From positions 2,046,001 to 2,110,000 of the forward strand of contig NC_009376.1 in assembly GCF_000016385.1 (NCBI RefSeq): DNA of 64,000 bases. The letters are read 5' to 3'. Below, in pieces: positions 50,549-58,906 of this stretch. A program made the position numbers and the translations under genes. Origin of the DNA: Pyrobaculum arsenaticum DSM 13514 (GTDB taxonomy: Archaea > Thermoproteota > Thermoprotei > Thermoproteales > Thermoproteaceae). Position 1 is the first letter of the stretch, and each line of letters starts with the position of its first letter. A model generated the notes under the pieces. That model was not told where the DNA came from. It ran no database searches and saw only the letters and a program-made list of their open reading frames with translations.

Positions 50549-52744
50549 GTGTCTGAATGGATTGAGCTTAGGGTTCTTGAGAGTAAGGCTCGGGATGCCA
50601 ATAGGCCCGTGGTTAGGATTGATCCTGAAGTGATGGAGAGAACGGGGATTGCTGTTGGCGATGTGATCGAAATAGTGGGGAGGAGGAGGACGGCCGCCAA
50701 GGTGTGGAACGGCTTGCCTGAGGATAGGGGGAAGGGCGTCATAAGGATGAACAGCATATTGAGGAAAAACGCCGATGTTTCACTTAATGAGACTGTTAAG
50801 GTTAGGCGGGTCGAGCCGAAGCCGGCGGCTTTTGTAAAGCTGGCGCCTGTATCTATGACAATCGCAGTTGATGCTAACTTTCTACAATATATCAAGCAGA
50901 GGCTGAGGGAGTACGTGGTTGTGGAGGGCGACATGTTGCAGATATACGTGCTGAGCCAGCCCCTTACGTTCCAAGTAGTGCAGACAAAGCCTTCCAACGC
51001 TATTCTTATAATTACCGAAGACACGCAGATCCAGATATTTGAAAAGCCTGTCTCCGGCGTCAAGATACCTCATGTCACTTGGGAGGATATTGGTGATTTG
51101 GAGGATGCTAAGCAGAAGATTCGGGAGCTTGTGGAGCTTCCTCTTCGTCACCCGGAGCTTTTTAAGCATTTGGGTATTGAGCCGCCTAAGGGTATTCTGT
51201 TAATTGGCCCTCCCGGTACTGGGAAGACGCTTTTGGCAAAAGCCGTTGCCAACGAGGCCAACGCCTACTTCGTAGCCATAAATGGGCCGGAGATTATGTC
51301 TAAGTACTACGGCGAGAGTGAGGCTAGGCTGAGGGAGATATTCGAAGAGGCTAAGAAAAACGCCCCGGCGATAATCTTCATCGACGAAATAGACGCCATA
51401 GCCCCCAAGAGGGAGGAGGTGACGGGCGAAGTGGAGAAGAGAGTAGTAGCCCAGCTGTTGACATTAATGGACGGACTACAAGAAAGAGGCCAAGTAGTAG
51501 TCATAGGAGCCACCAACAGACCAGACGCAGTAGACCCAGCACTAAGAAGACCAGGAAGATTCGACAGAGAGATTTGGATTAATCCGCCAGATTTCAAGGG
51601 GAGGTACGAAATTCTGCAAATTCATACCCGCAACATGCCGCTGGCGCCGGATGTTGACTTAAGGAAGTTGGCTGAGATCACACATGGCTTCTCTGGAGCA
51701 GATCTCGCCGCGTTGGCGAGAGAGGCTGCGATGTCGGCGTTGAGGAGGGCAATTCAGAGTGGGCTTATTGATCTGAACCAGCCGTCGATACCGCCTGAGG
51801 TGTTTGAACAGATTAAGGTCACCATGGCGGATTTCACCAGCGCGCTGAGGGAGATTGTGCCCTCTGCGCTGAGGGAGATACATATCGAGGTGCCGAGAGT
51901 GAGGTGGGAGGATGTTGGCGGCTTGGAGAACGTGAAGCAAGAGCTTAGGGAGGCTGTGGAGTGGCCGCTTAAATATCCGGAAAAGTTTAAGAAGTTCGGC
52001 CTTAGGCCGCCGAAGGGGATTCTGCTCTTTGGGCCACCAGGTACGGGGAAGACCCTACTCGCCAAGGCGGTGGCCACGGAGTCGGGGGCCAACTTCATAG
52101 CCGTTAGGGGGCCTGAGATCTTCTCTAAGTGGGTTGGCGAGAGCGAGAAGATGGTGAGAGAGATATTTAGGAAGGCGCGAATGGCGGCTCCCGCTGTTGT
52201 TTTTATTGACGAAATTGATGCCTTGGCCACTGCAAGGGGGTTTGGCGGGGATTCCCTAGTCAGCGAACGCGTAGTGGCTCAACTATTGGCGGAAATGGAT
52301 GGCATAAAGGCGTTGGAGAACGTAGTCGTCATCGCGGCGACTAATAGGCCTGATTTAGTAGACCCGGCGTTGCTGAGGCCTGGGCGCTTCGACAGGATTA
52401 TATACGTGCCGCCACCCGATTACAAGGCGCGGCTTGACATATTACTAATACATACGAGGGCCACGCCGCTTGCCAAGGACGTAGGCCTAGAAGAACTAGC
52501 CAGGAGGACCGAGGGATATTCGGGCGCCGATCTAGAGCTTCTGGTGAGAGAGGCCACCTTCTTGGCGTTGAGAGAGGATATAAACGCGAAGGAGGTGTCA
52601 ATGAGACATTTCGAAGAGGCGTTAAAAAAGGTGAGGCCCTCAGTGGCTCCTGACATGCTTAAGTTCTACGAGACTTGGCTAGAGAAGGCGAGGCAACTTA
52701 CGGTGTCTCCCAAGGCTAAGGCGACGCCGCCTCTGTACCTATGA
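50549..52744 (+). CDS. CDC48/VCP-type double AAA ATPase
   Basis: A 731-residue hexameric unfoldase. The N-terminal double-psi barrel domain spans residues 1-180. AAA domain D1 has Walker A GPPGTGKT at 220-227 and Walker B IIFIDEIDAIAP. D2 has Walker A at 495-502 and VVFIDEIDALA. The protein ends PPLYL, a hydrophobic-Tyr-X end like those that dock on the 20S proteasome. The frame is open to 50471, but GTG 50549 has gtttttatacc 25 bp upstream and gives the normal family N terminus. Codons at 51440-51574 differ sharply from the rest. Confidence 0.95.
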   Translation: MSEWIELRVLESKARDANRPVVRIDPEVMERTGIAVGDVIEIVGRRRTAAKVWNGLPEDRGKGVIRMNSILRKNADVSLNETVKVRRVEPKPAAFVKLAPVSMTIAVDANFLQYIKQRLREYVVVEGDMLQIYVLSQPLTFQVVQTKPSNAILIITEDTQIQIFEKPVSGVKIPHVTWEDIGDLEDAKQKIRELVELPLRHPELFKHLGIEPPKGILLIGPPGTGKTLLAKAVANEANAYFVAINGPEIMSKYYGESEARLREIFEEAKKNAPAIIFIDEIDAIAPKREEVTGEVEKRVVAQLLTLMDGLQERGQVVVIGATNRPDAVDPALRRPGRFDREIWINPPDFKGRYEILQIHTRNMPLAPDVDLRKLAEITHGFSGADLAALAREAAMSALRRAIQSGLIDLNQPSIPPEVFEQIKVTMADFTSALREIVPSALREIHIEVPRVRWEDVGGLENVKQELREAVEWPLKYPEKFKKFGLRPPKGILLFGPPGTGKTLLAKAVATESGANFIAVRGPEIFSKWVGESEKMVREIFRKARMAAPAVVFIDEIDALATARGFGGDSLVSERVVAQLLAEMDGIKALENVVVIAATNRPDLVDPALLRPGRFDRIIYVPPPDYKARLDILLIHTRATPLAKDVGLEELARRTEGYSGADLELLVREATFLALREDINAKEVSMRHFEEALKKVRPSVAPDMLKFYETWLEKARQLTVSPKAKATPPLYL

Positions 52745-52962
52745 TGCTAACCGCAGTTGGGAATATTATAGACATGTTACTGAGGCGTCAAGAGTCTATT
52801 ACAAGCGATGATGTAAAGGCCTTGCTTAAACGTGCCAATATTAATATATCTGATACCGACTTGGTAAAGATATTAATCACCCTGGAGATATATAAAAAAA
52901 TTTATGTAAAGAAGGCGAAAAAAGAAGGACGAGACGTTTTTCAAATCTCCAGGCGTAGGTAA
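52741..52962 (+). CDS. Small winged-helix-like protein
   Basis: A 73-residue protein with a helix-turn-helix-like outline (ITSDDVKALLKRANINISDTDLVKILITLEIYKKIYVKKAKKEGRDVFQIS), resembling a small winged helix with a basic wing. The stop of the CDC48 gene overlaps its ATG (ATGA), so it is co-translated with CDC48. Whether it is a DNA-binding protein or a CDC48 adaptor is open. Confidence 0.7.
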   Translation: MMLTAVGNIIDMLLRRQESITSDDVKALLKRANINISDTDLVKILITLEIYKKIYVKKAKKEGRDVFQISRRR

Positions 52963-52993
52963 TATAAATATCTTATCAGAATTCTTACCTTAC

Positions 52994-54034
52994 ATGGGAG
53001 TAACTGAACTTGGGAAGCTTATTGGAAAAGAGGCGCGTAGGGAGGTCAAGTTGGAGGCCCTTGCAGGTAGGTGCGTAGCGCTCGATGCTTATAACGCTTT
53101 GTACCAATTTTTGGCGTCTATCAGACAGCCGGACGGTACTCCTCTTATGGATAGGGCAGGGCGTATCACCAGCCACATCTCGGGGCTGTTTTACCGCACG
53201 ATTAACCTCATGGAGGCGGGTATTAAGCCCGTCTACGTCTTTGACGGAAAGCCTCCTGAGTTTAAGCTCGCCGAGATTGAGGAGAGAAGAAAAGCTAAGG
53301 AGAAGGCCACAGAAGAGCTTGTAAGAGCGATAAAAGAGGGCAGGAGGGATGAGGTGGCTAAATATGCAAAAAGGGCGATATTTCTCACAAACGAGATGGT
53401 GGAAGACGCCAAGAAGCTATTGACGTATATGGGTGTTCCTTGGGTACAAGCCCCAAGCGAGGGGGAGGCGCAGGCGGCGTATATGGCCAGGAGAGGGCAC
53501 TGCTGGGCTGTGGGGAGCCAAGATTACGACTCTCTACTTTTCGGATCGCCTAGGCTTGTCAGAAACCTCGCAACGTCGCCCAAGCGGAAGGTGGGCGATG
53601 AGGTGGTAGAGCTCTCCCCAGAAATTATAGAGCTAGATGCCGTCTTGAAATCCCTTCGCTTAAGGAGCAGGGAGCAACTCATCGACTTGGCCATTCTGCT
53701 GGGCACCGACTACAACCCCGATGGGGTGCCGGGTATTGGACCCCAAAGGGCGCTCAAACTCATATGGGAGTTCGGCTCACTTGAGAAGTTGCTAGACACC
53801 GTTCTTAGGGGAGTGACATTTCCTATTGATCCTGTTGAGATAAAGAGGTTTTTCCTTAATCCGCCTGTGACAGATACTTATACCACAGATGTGACAAAGC
53901 CAGACGACGCGAAGTTGAGGGACTTTCTCGTGCATGAGCACGATTTTGGTGAAGAGAGAGTTGAGAGAGCACTAGAAAGGCTGAAAAAAGCCATGGGCAA
54001 GTTAAGAACTTCGGCGCTGGACTCCTTCTTTTAA
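52994..54034 (+). CDS. fen: Flap endonuclease 1
   Basis: A structure-specific nuclease that removes 5' flaps during Okazaki fragment maturation and base excision repair. The 346-residue protein has the XPG N region (VALDAYNALYQFL, YVFDGKPPEFK) and I region (APSEGEAQAAYMARRG, VGSQDYDSLLFG). The helix-hairpin-helix is LLGTDYNPDGVPGIGPQRALK. The C terminus TSALDSFF is a PCNA-interacting PIP box. The ATG is leaderless (gtaatataaatatc upstream). Confidence 0.97.
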   Translation: MGVTELGKLIGKEARREVKLEALAGRCVALDAYNALYQFLASIRQPDGTPLMDRAGRITSHISGLFYRTINLMEAGIKPVYVFDGKPPEFKLAEIEERRKAKEKATEELVRAIKEGRRDEVAKYAKRAIFLTNEMVEDAKKLLTYMGVPWVQAPSEGEAQAAYMARRGHCWAVGSQDYDSLLFGSPRLVRNLATSPKRKVGDEVVELSPEIIELDAVLKSLRLRSREQLIDLAILLGTDYNPDGVPGIGPQRALKLIWEFGSLEKLLDTVLRGVTFPIDPVEIKRFFLNPPVTDTYTTDVTKPDDAKLRDFLVHEHDFGEERVERALERLKKAMGKLRTSALDSFF

Positions 54035-54035
54035 C

Positions 54036-54653
54036 ATGGCTAAAAAACTTGTCGACGATCTGGAGCGCGAAGGTGTTCTAAAAAGCGAGCGGGTGAAAAA
54101 GGCGCTTCTGTCAGTTCCAAGAGAGGAGTTCGTCATGCCCGAATATAGGATGATGGCATATGAGGATAGGCCACTTCCGCTATTTGCAGACGCCACTATC
54201 TCGGCCCCTCACATGGTGGCCATGATGTGCGAGCTAATAGAACCAAGACCAGGTATGAGTATCTTGGAGGTCGGGACTGGGTCTGGCTACCACGCAGCTG
54301 TATGCGCTGAGGCCATAGAGAGGAGGGGTAAGGTATATACAGTGGAGATTGTGAAGGGGCTTGCTATTTATGCCGCGCAGAATCTAGAGAGACTGGGATA
54401 TTGGGGCGTTGTGGAGGTTTTTCACAGCGATGGAAAGAGGGGGCTGGAGAAATTTGCGCCGTACGACGCAATTATCGTTACTGCGGCGGCCGCGTCAATA
54501 CCATCTGCGCTTGTAAACCAGTTGAAAGACGGCGGTATCATGGTGATTCCCGTTGAGGAAGGATTTGGGCAAGTACTTTACAAAGTGGTAAGGAGGGGAG
54601 AGAAGACGGAGAAGAAGGCCGTGACGTATGTGCTTTTCGTACCGTTGAGATAG
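54036..54653 (+). CDS. pcm: Protein-L-isoaspartate O-methyltransferase
   Basis: Repairs isoaspartyl residues in aged proteins, a frequent lesion at high temperature. The 205-residue protein has VPREEFVMPEYRMMAYEDRPLPL before the SAM site, ISAPHMVAMMCELIEPRPGMSILEVGTGSGYHAAVCAE as motif I, and YDAIIVTAAAASIPSALVNQLKDGGIMVIPV. It begins one base after the fen stop, so the two are co-transcribed. Confidence 0.95.
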   Translation: MAKKLVDDLEREGVLKSERVKKALLSVPREEFVMPEYRMMAYEDRPLPLFADATISAPHMVAMMCELIEPRPGMSILEVGTGSGYHAAVCAEAIERRGKVYTVEIVKGLAIYAAQNLERLGYWGVVEVFHSDGKRGLEKFAPYDAIIVTAAAASIPSALVNQLKDGGIMVIPVEEGFGQVLYKVVRRGEKTEKKAVTYVLFVPLR

Positions 54654-55940
54654 CTAGGGCTCTACTCTATACCTGTCGCGGGGGTAAAGCGTCGCATGTC
54701 TCACGTTGTCTAGCCCAAGCAACGCCGCAACGAGCCTGTTAAATCCGAGCCCAAACCCCGCATGCGGGGGCATACCGTAGTCAAACACAGCGAGGTGGCT
54801 TTCGAAAAGCCTCGGGTCAAGCCCCCTCCTCTTCATTTCCTCTTCTAGTTCATCTCTTCTGTGCACTCTGGTGGCGCCTGAGGCTACTTCTATTCCGTTG
54901 ATTATTAAGTCGTACGATTCGCTTTTGTCTCCCTCCTTCCGCTTCGTGTAGAACGGCCGGAGGGATGCTGGGAAGTGTACTAGGAAGTATACAGGTCCGT
55001 AAAACTTGGTTAACGCCTTCTGCATTTCTACGTTTAAGTCATCCCCCCAGCTGATCGAGTAGCCAAGTTGTCTCAGCCTCTCCACAGCCTCGTCGTAGTC
55101 TACTCTCGGAATCTTAGAGATCTCCAGCAACGGCTTTAAGCCCGCCTCTTCAAGCCTATGCGCGACTGTAGTAATTGTCGAGATGACGCGTTTAACCAGC
55201 TTCTCAAGTATGTCCATTATGTCGTTGTAGTCCATAAAGGCCGCCTCTGCGTCAACGGAGATGAACTCATTGAGGTGGTAGTCGGTGTTGTGCTTCTCGG
55301 CCCTGTAGGCGGGGCCTATTTCGAAAACCCTCTCAAGCGACGCCGTTAGTTGCTCCTTGTACAGCTGGGGGCTCTGGGAGAGATATGCAACTCTTTCAAA
55401 ATACATAACTGGGAACAACTCCGCACCCCCCTCTGTGCTTGTGACGATGATCTTAGGGGTGAAGACCTCCACGAATCCCTCTTCGTACATAACATCCCTA
55501 ATAGCCCGCAGAATTGCCGACGCTGTAGAGAAAACAGCTAGATTCCGGGGCCTTTTCAAATCTACTGAGCGCCACTTTAGCCTTGTGGCGAGATCTGGAG
55601 TCTCTGACCAAATATCAAGTGGAAGAGGCTTCGCCTTGTTCAAAACCCAAATTTCCTCGGGGAATATCTCGACGCCGCTCTTTGCAATTTTGCTGGACTC
55701 CACAATGCCCTTTACTACAACAACGTCCTCCTTCCCCAGTTCTGAAAAGATCTTAAAAAGGTGATCAGGCGTCTTCCCCGCCTTCAGAGTAATCTGCACA
55801 AACCCCTCCCGGTCCCTAACCACAATGAACTTAATTTTCCCGAGATCTCTCAGCTCCCAAACCCAGCCCGCCACTACGACGTTTGATCCGTGAAGCTCTG
55901 GAGTTACTTCCGATGTCCAGTGAGTCTTCTTGGGATACAC
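54654..55940 (-). CDS. aspS: Aspartyl-tRNA synthetase, archaeal type
   Basis: A class II synthetase of 428 residues. The N-terminal OB-fold anticodon-binding domain contains VVVAGWVWELRDLGKIKFIVVRDREG. Motif 2 lies around FEIGPAYRAEKHNTDYHLNEF, and motif 3 is GFGLGFNRLVAALL. From memory of the family, Trp in GWVW and Lys in KIAKSGVEI match discriminating AspRS of Thermococcus, suggesting it does not charge tRNA-Asn. The GTG start is leaderless (gttttttaatc about 24 bp upstream). Confidence 0.93.
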   Translation of the reverse strand: MYPKKTHWTSEVTPELHGSNVVVAGWVWELRDLGKIKFIVVRDREGFVQITLKAGKTPDHLFKIFSELGKEDVVVVKGIVESSKIAKSGVEIFPEEIWVLNKAKPLPLDIWSETPDLATRLKWRSVDLKRPRNLAVFSTASAILRAIRDVMYEEGFVEVFTPKIIVTSTEGGAELFPVMYFERVAYLSQSPQLYKEQLTASLERVFEIGPAYRAEKHNTDYHLNEFISVDAEAAFMDYNDIMDILEKLVKRVISTITTVAHRLEEAGLKPLLEISKIPRVDYDEAVERLRQLGYSISWGDDLNVEMQKALTKFYGPVYFLVHFPASLRPFYTKRKEGDKSESYDLIINGIEVASGATRVHRRDELEEEMKRRGLDPRLFESHLAVFDYGMPPHAGFGLGFNRLVAALLGLDNVRHATLYPRDRYRVEP

Positions 55941-55967
55941 ACAGGAGAGTAAATGCCGATTAAAAAA

Positions 55968-56489
55968 CTACACCCTTAGTTCCCTCTCCTTCACAAGCTC
56001 CACTTTCACAGTGGCGCCTGAAATTTGGCTTATGATAGCTTGAAGCCGCTCTGGCTTTATTGGCAACCGCCTCAGCTCCCTCGACGGGATCTTAACTACA
56101 GTCTCAGTAGTGCCATCCGGTAACCACGACGTTGATATCGTAAGCAACTTGGCGGGGGATACAAGCTGCGCAATAACCTCATTCACGCTTCCGTGTTCCA
56201 CCACTTTGACGCTACGCCCAATTATGGAGGATAACTCTTTCTCTAACTGCATAAAGGCGCCGCGGGGGATCCTCTTTACGTTTCTAAGTAGTATAATTAA
56301 TAAGTCGTCCACCTCGTATGACTTTACATATTCCACCTCCGATAAGTTCATTTTACGACTCACCTTTAATAAGGCGTCTGAGACCTCCACGTCGAGCCAG
56401 CTATACCTCCCGCTATCTATAAGCGACTGACACTTTTGGCACAGCACCCGCGTCTTTACGCAGAACTCGCAAAATGGTATCTTAACCAT
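55968..56489 (-). CDS. KH-domain protein with N-terminal zinc finger
   Basis: A 173-residue protein. The N terminus holds a zinc knuckle, FCEFCVKTRVLCQKCQSLIDSG (C-x2-C...C-x2-C). A KH-like RNA-binding region follows around RNVKRIPRGAFMQLEKELSSIIGRSVKVVEHG. It belongs to an archaeal family related to NusA-type KH proteins and predicted to act on RNA in transcription or translation. It is divergent from a radical SAM gene with a shared A/T element. Confidence 0.78.
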   Translation of the reverse strand: MVKIPFCEFCVKTRVLCQKCQSLIDSGRYSWLDVEVSDALLKVSRKMNLSEVEYVKSYEVDDLLIILLRNVKRIPRGAFMQLEKELSSIIGRSVKVVEHGSVNEVIAQLVSPAKLLTISTSWLPDGTTETVVKIPSRELRRLPIKPERLQAIISQISGATVKVELVKERELRV

Positions 56490-56508
56490 TGGTCTGTTAA
56501 TTTTAATG

Positions 56509-56519
56509 AATTAAAAACT
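56509..56519. promoter_or_regulatory. Bidirectional A/T element
   Basis: The block gaattaaaaac is centred about 25 bp from the minus ATG at 56489 and 22 bp from the plus ATG at 56536, again with a gap of 46 bp between divergent starts. Confidence 0.5.
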
Positions 56520-56535
56520 CTTACCAATACCCGTC

Positions 56536-58233
56536 ATGCGGCTTGCTGTAGTTGATGGCTACACAGACGAGCCGGCGGGTCTTGGAGTCCCGCCTTACCT
56601 GGACGTATATGCCAGGTATGTGGCCGGAGCCGCCGAGCTGGCGGGCGTCGAGACAGTTCACTACTTCACAATCGACACTCTCAGACAGGATTGGGCAAAG
56701 AGCTTGAGCCACCTCGCGGAGTACGATGTCGTAGTGGTGATCGCCGGCGTGACGACTCCCGGCAAATATCTAGGCGGCACTCCTATATCGCTAGATGAAA
56801 TCCTTGACATCGGTCGCGTTGAGGGACCTGTGAGAATTCTAGGCGGCCCAGTGGCGAAGTTCGGATACGGAATAGAGGGAGGGACCGTGGCAGTCCCCCC
56901 CTCAAAGTTCAGGCGTTACTACGACGTTGTGGTATCAGGAGATGTTGACTTGGTGGTGTACAGAGCACTCACCGAAGGACTAGAAAAGGCGGTGCCTTCC
57001 GAAACACATAAAGACTTCTACTTGGTAGACGAATTTGCAGTACGGGGGGCAAAAATTGTCCTCCAGCACCCTAACTACGGGAAGAACCTAATAGTAGAGC
57101 TGGAGACTTATCGATCTTGTCCTCGATATGTCACGGGGGGTTGTTCCTTCTGCACCACGGTTGCCTACGGGCCGGTTATAACTAGGTCAATTGAGGGAAT
57201 AGTCAAGGAGGTAGAAGCACTTTACAAAGCCGGAGTGATGCATTTTAGACTTGGACGACAGGCCGACTTCTACACCTACATGGCGCACGACGTTGGGCGT
57301 GAGGATTTCCCGAGACCAAACCCCACTGCAATAGAGAGACTTCTCGTAGGGATTAGAAACGCGGCTCCTGGGCTGAGGACCCTTCACATAGACAACGTAA
57401 ACCCCGGCACCGTGGCTAGGTGGAGGGAGGAGTCTATCCAAATCACGAAGTTGCTGGTGGAGTACGGCACGCCTGGAAACGTGGCGGCTATGGGGATTGA
57501 GAGCGCCGACCCCCGCGTGGTTAAAATCAACAATCTCAAAGTAGACACCGAGGAGGCGCTCGAGGCGGTGGCTTTGTTTACCAAATACGGATCCGCCAGG
57601 GGCCCAAACGGCATGCCGTATCTGCTAGCCGGCATAAATTTCGTCGCCGGTCTGCCAGGCGAGACCGAGGAGACGTACCGCCACAATGTGGAGTTTCTAA
57701 AAGAGGTGCTGGCCAGGGGCCTGCTCGTGAGGCGCGTTAACATAAGGCAACTCCTGATTTTCCCCACATCGCGCCTGTGGCCAAAGGCGCGTAAGCTCAC
57801 CTCAAGGCTTAGGGAGCACAAGAGGAGATTTCTCCTGTTCAAGAAGTGGGTTAGGGAGGTTTTTGACAGGGAGATGCTTAGGAGATTAGTGCCGCAGGGC
57901 ACAGTGCTTAGGGAAGTCTTTACAGAAGTCCACTACCACAACGGCACCTACGCCAGGCAGGTAGGCTCCTACCCACTCCTCGTGTACATACCCACCAGGT
58001 TGGAACTAGGCAGATACATCGACGTGGTGGTCGTCGACCACGGCTCGCGTAGCGTCTTGGCCCTGCCATATCCAGTCAACATAAACGTGGCCAATAAGCG
58101 AGTTCTCAGACACCTCCCGGGGATGACCAGGGATAGGCTAAAAGCTCTGGTTAGCGGAAGGCCCTTTAAGAGCCTAGACGAGTTAAAGCAGAAGGTGGGC
58201 GATGGGGAGTACCTCAACTACGTGTCGTTTTGA
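56536..58233 (+). CDS. Radical SAM protein with C-terminal helix-hairpin-helix (COG1031-like)
   Basis: A 565-residue radical SAM protein. The cluster motif is unusual in spacing, with CPRYVTGGCSFC (C-x7-C-x2-C) in place of C-x3-C-x2-C, as in the archaeal COG1031 group. Residues 1-180 form a Rossmann-like N-terminal domain. After the SAM barrel (INFVAGLPGETEETYRHNVEFL), the C terminus has a helix-hairpin-helix DNA/RNA-binding element, VNINVANKRVLRHLPGMTRDRLKALVSGRPFKSLDEL. A nucleic acid substrate is likely but unidentified. Confidence 0.85.
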   Translation: MRLAVVDGYTDEPAGLGVPPYLDVYARYVAGAAELAGVETVHYFTIDTLRQDWAKSLSHLAEYDVVVVIAGVTTPGKYLGGTPISLDEILDIGRVEGPVRILGGPVAKFGYGIEGGTVAVPPSKFRRYYDVVVSGDVDLVVYRALTEGLEKAVPSETHKDFYLVDEFAVRGAKIVLQHPNYGKNLIVELETYRSCPRYVTGGCSFCTTVAYGPVITRSIEGIVKEVEALYKAGVMHFRLGRQADFYTYMAHDVGREDFPRPNPTAIERLLVGIRNAAPGLRTLHIDNVNPGTVARWREESIQITKLLVEYGTPGNVAAMGIESADPRVVKINNLKVDTEEALEAVALFTKYGSARGPNGMPYLLAGINFVAGLPGETEETYRHNVEFLKEVLARGLLVRRVNIRQLLIFPTSRLWPKARKLTSRLREHKRRFLLFKKWVREVFDREMLRRLVPQGTVLREVFTEVHYHNGTYARQVGSYPLLVYIPTRLELGRYIDVVVVDHGSRSVLALPYPVNINVANKRVLRHLPGMTRDRLKALVSGRPFKSLDELKQKVGDGEYLNYVSF

Positions 58234-58256
58234 CACAAAGGCATAAGACAAGCGCC

Positions 58257-58451
58257 TCAGCTACCAGATTCCCTAAGCTTGTAGATGACGTAGAGGGTAA
58301 AGATGACAAATGCAGACACGATGAATAGGAATAGGTTAATCTTTGCCTGGCCTATTGCGATGTCCGGAGTCTTGAGACCTGAGACTGTGAGGACAATGAG
58401 GTACAGCGCAATTCCCAGGGAGAAACCTGCGTAGGCGTATATCAGCCTCAC
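58257..58451 (-). CDS. Small two-helix membrane protein
   Basis: A 64-residue protein with two transmembrane helices (residues about 3-25 and 39-58), both hydrophobic and separated by a short polar loop. The function is unknown. The open frame extends to 58520 inside pth2. GTG 58451 is preferred because the minus-strand element agtataaattt near 58470-58481 lies 25 bp upstream. That promoter is inside the last codons of pth2. Confidence 0.65.
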   Translation of the reverse strand: MRLIYAYAGFSLGIALYLIVLTVSGLKTPDIAIGQAKINLFLFIVSAFVIFTLYVIYKLRESGS

Positions 58452-58479
58452 GGGCGGTGGGAAAAACGCAAATTTATAC

Positions 58480-58836
58480 TTATCGATACAACCTAAGAGA
58501 CCCAGTAACCTTGTCCACAACGTCGTCAGGGCCTGGCCCCACGCAGACGGCAGTTGGCGTGTTTGGCGGGAGTTCTGTAAGCCCCGCGTCCACCACCACC
58601 GCTGTGGGCAAGTCGAGCCTCTTCGCAGTTTCGTAAATCTGGTACAAGTGGGCGGCGTCCTCCGCCGCCAGCACCACCTTTTTCTGCCCCTCGGTAAGCC
58701 ACTTATCTAGCCACTTCCTCCACCTCACATCCCGCATCGCTAGTAATACACACTCCACAGCTGCGTGCCCTACCTGCGCCGCCGCTTTCCCGCAAGAAAT
58801 CTCTAAATCCTTCCTAACAGCAATGGTCATTTTCAT
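58480..58836 (-). CDS. pth2: Peptidyl-tRNA hydrolase 2
   Basis: Releases peptidyl-tRNA that drops off the ribosome. The 118-residue Pth2-type (archaeal/eukaryal) protein has MTIAVRKDLEISCGKAAAQVGHAAVECVLLA as the conserved N-terminal catalytic region. Further signatures are GQKKVVLAAEDAAHLYQIYETAKRLDLPTAVVVDAGLTELPPNTPTAVCVGPGPDDVVDKVTG. ATG 58836 is chosen over 58854 because the TATA element caaattttttac lies about 25 bp upstream. Confidence 0.94.
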   Translation of the reverse strand: MKMTIAVRKDLEISCGKAAAQVGHAAVECVLLAMRDVRWRKWLDKWLTEGQKKVVLAAEDAAHLYQIYETAKRLDLPTAVVVDAGLTELPPNTPTAVCVGPGPDDVVDKVTGSLRLYR

Positions 58837-58906
58837 ATGACCTAAAGTCGACATGTAAAAAATTTGTAAAGTTGCAATATTTAAAAAAAGTTTTCAACTA
58901 TGTGCT

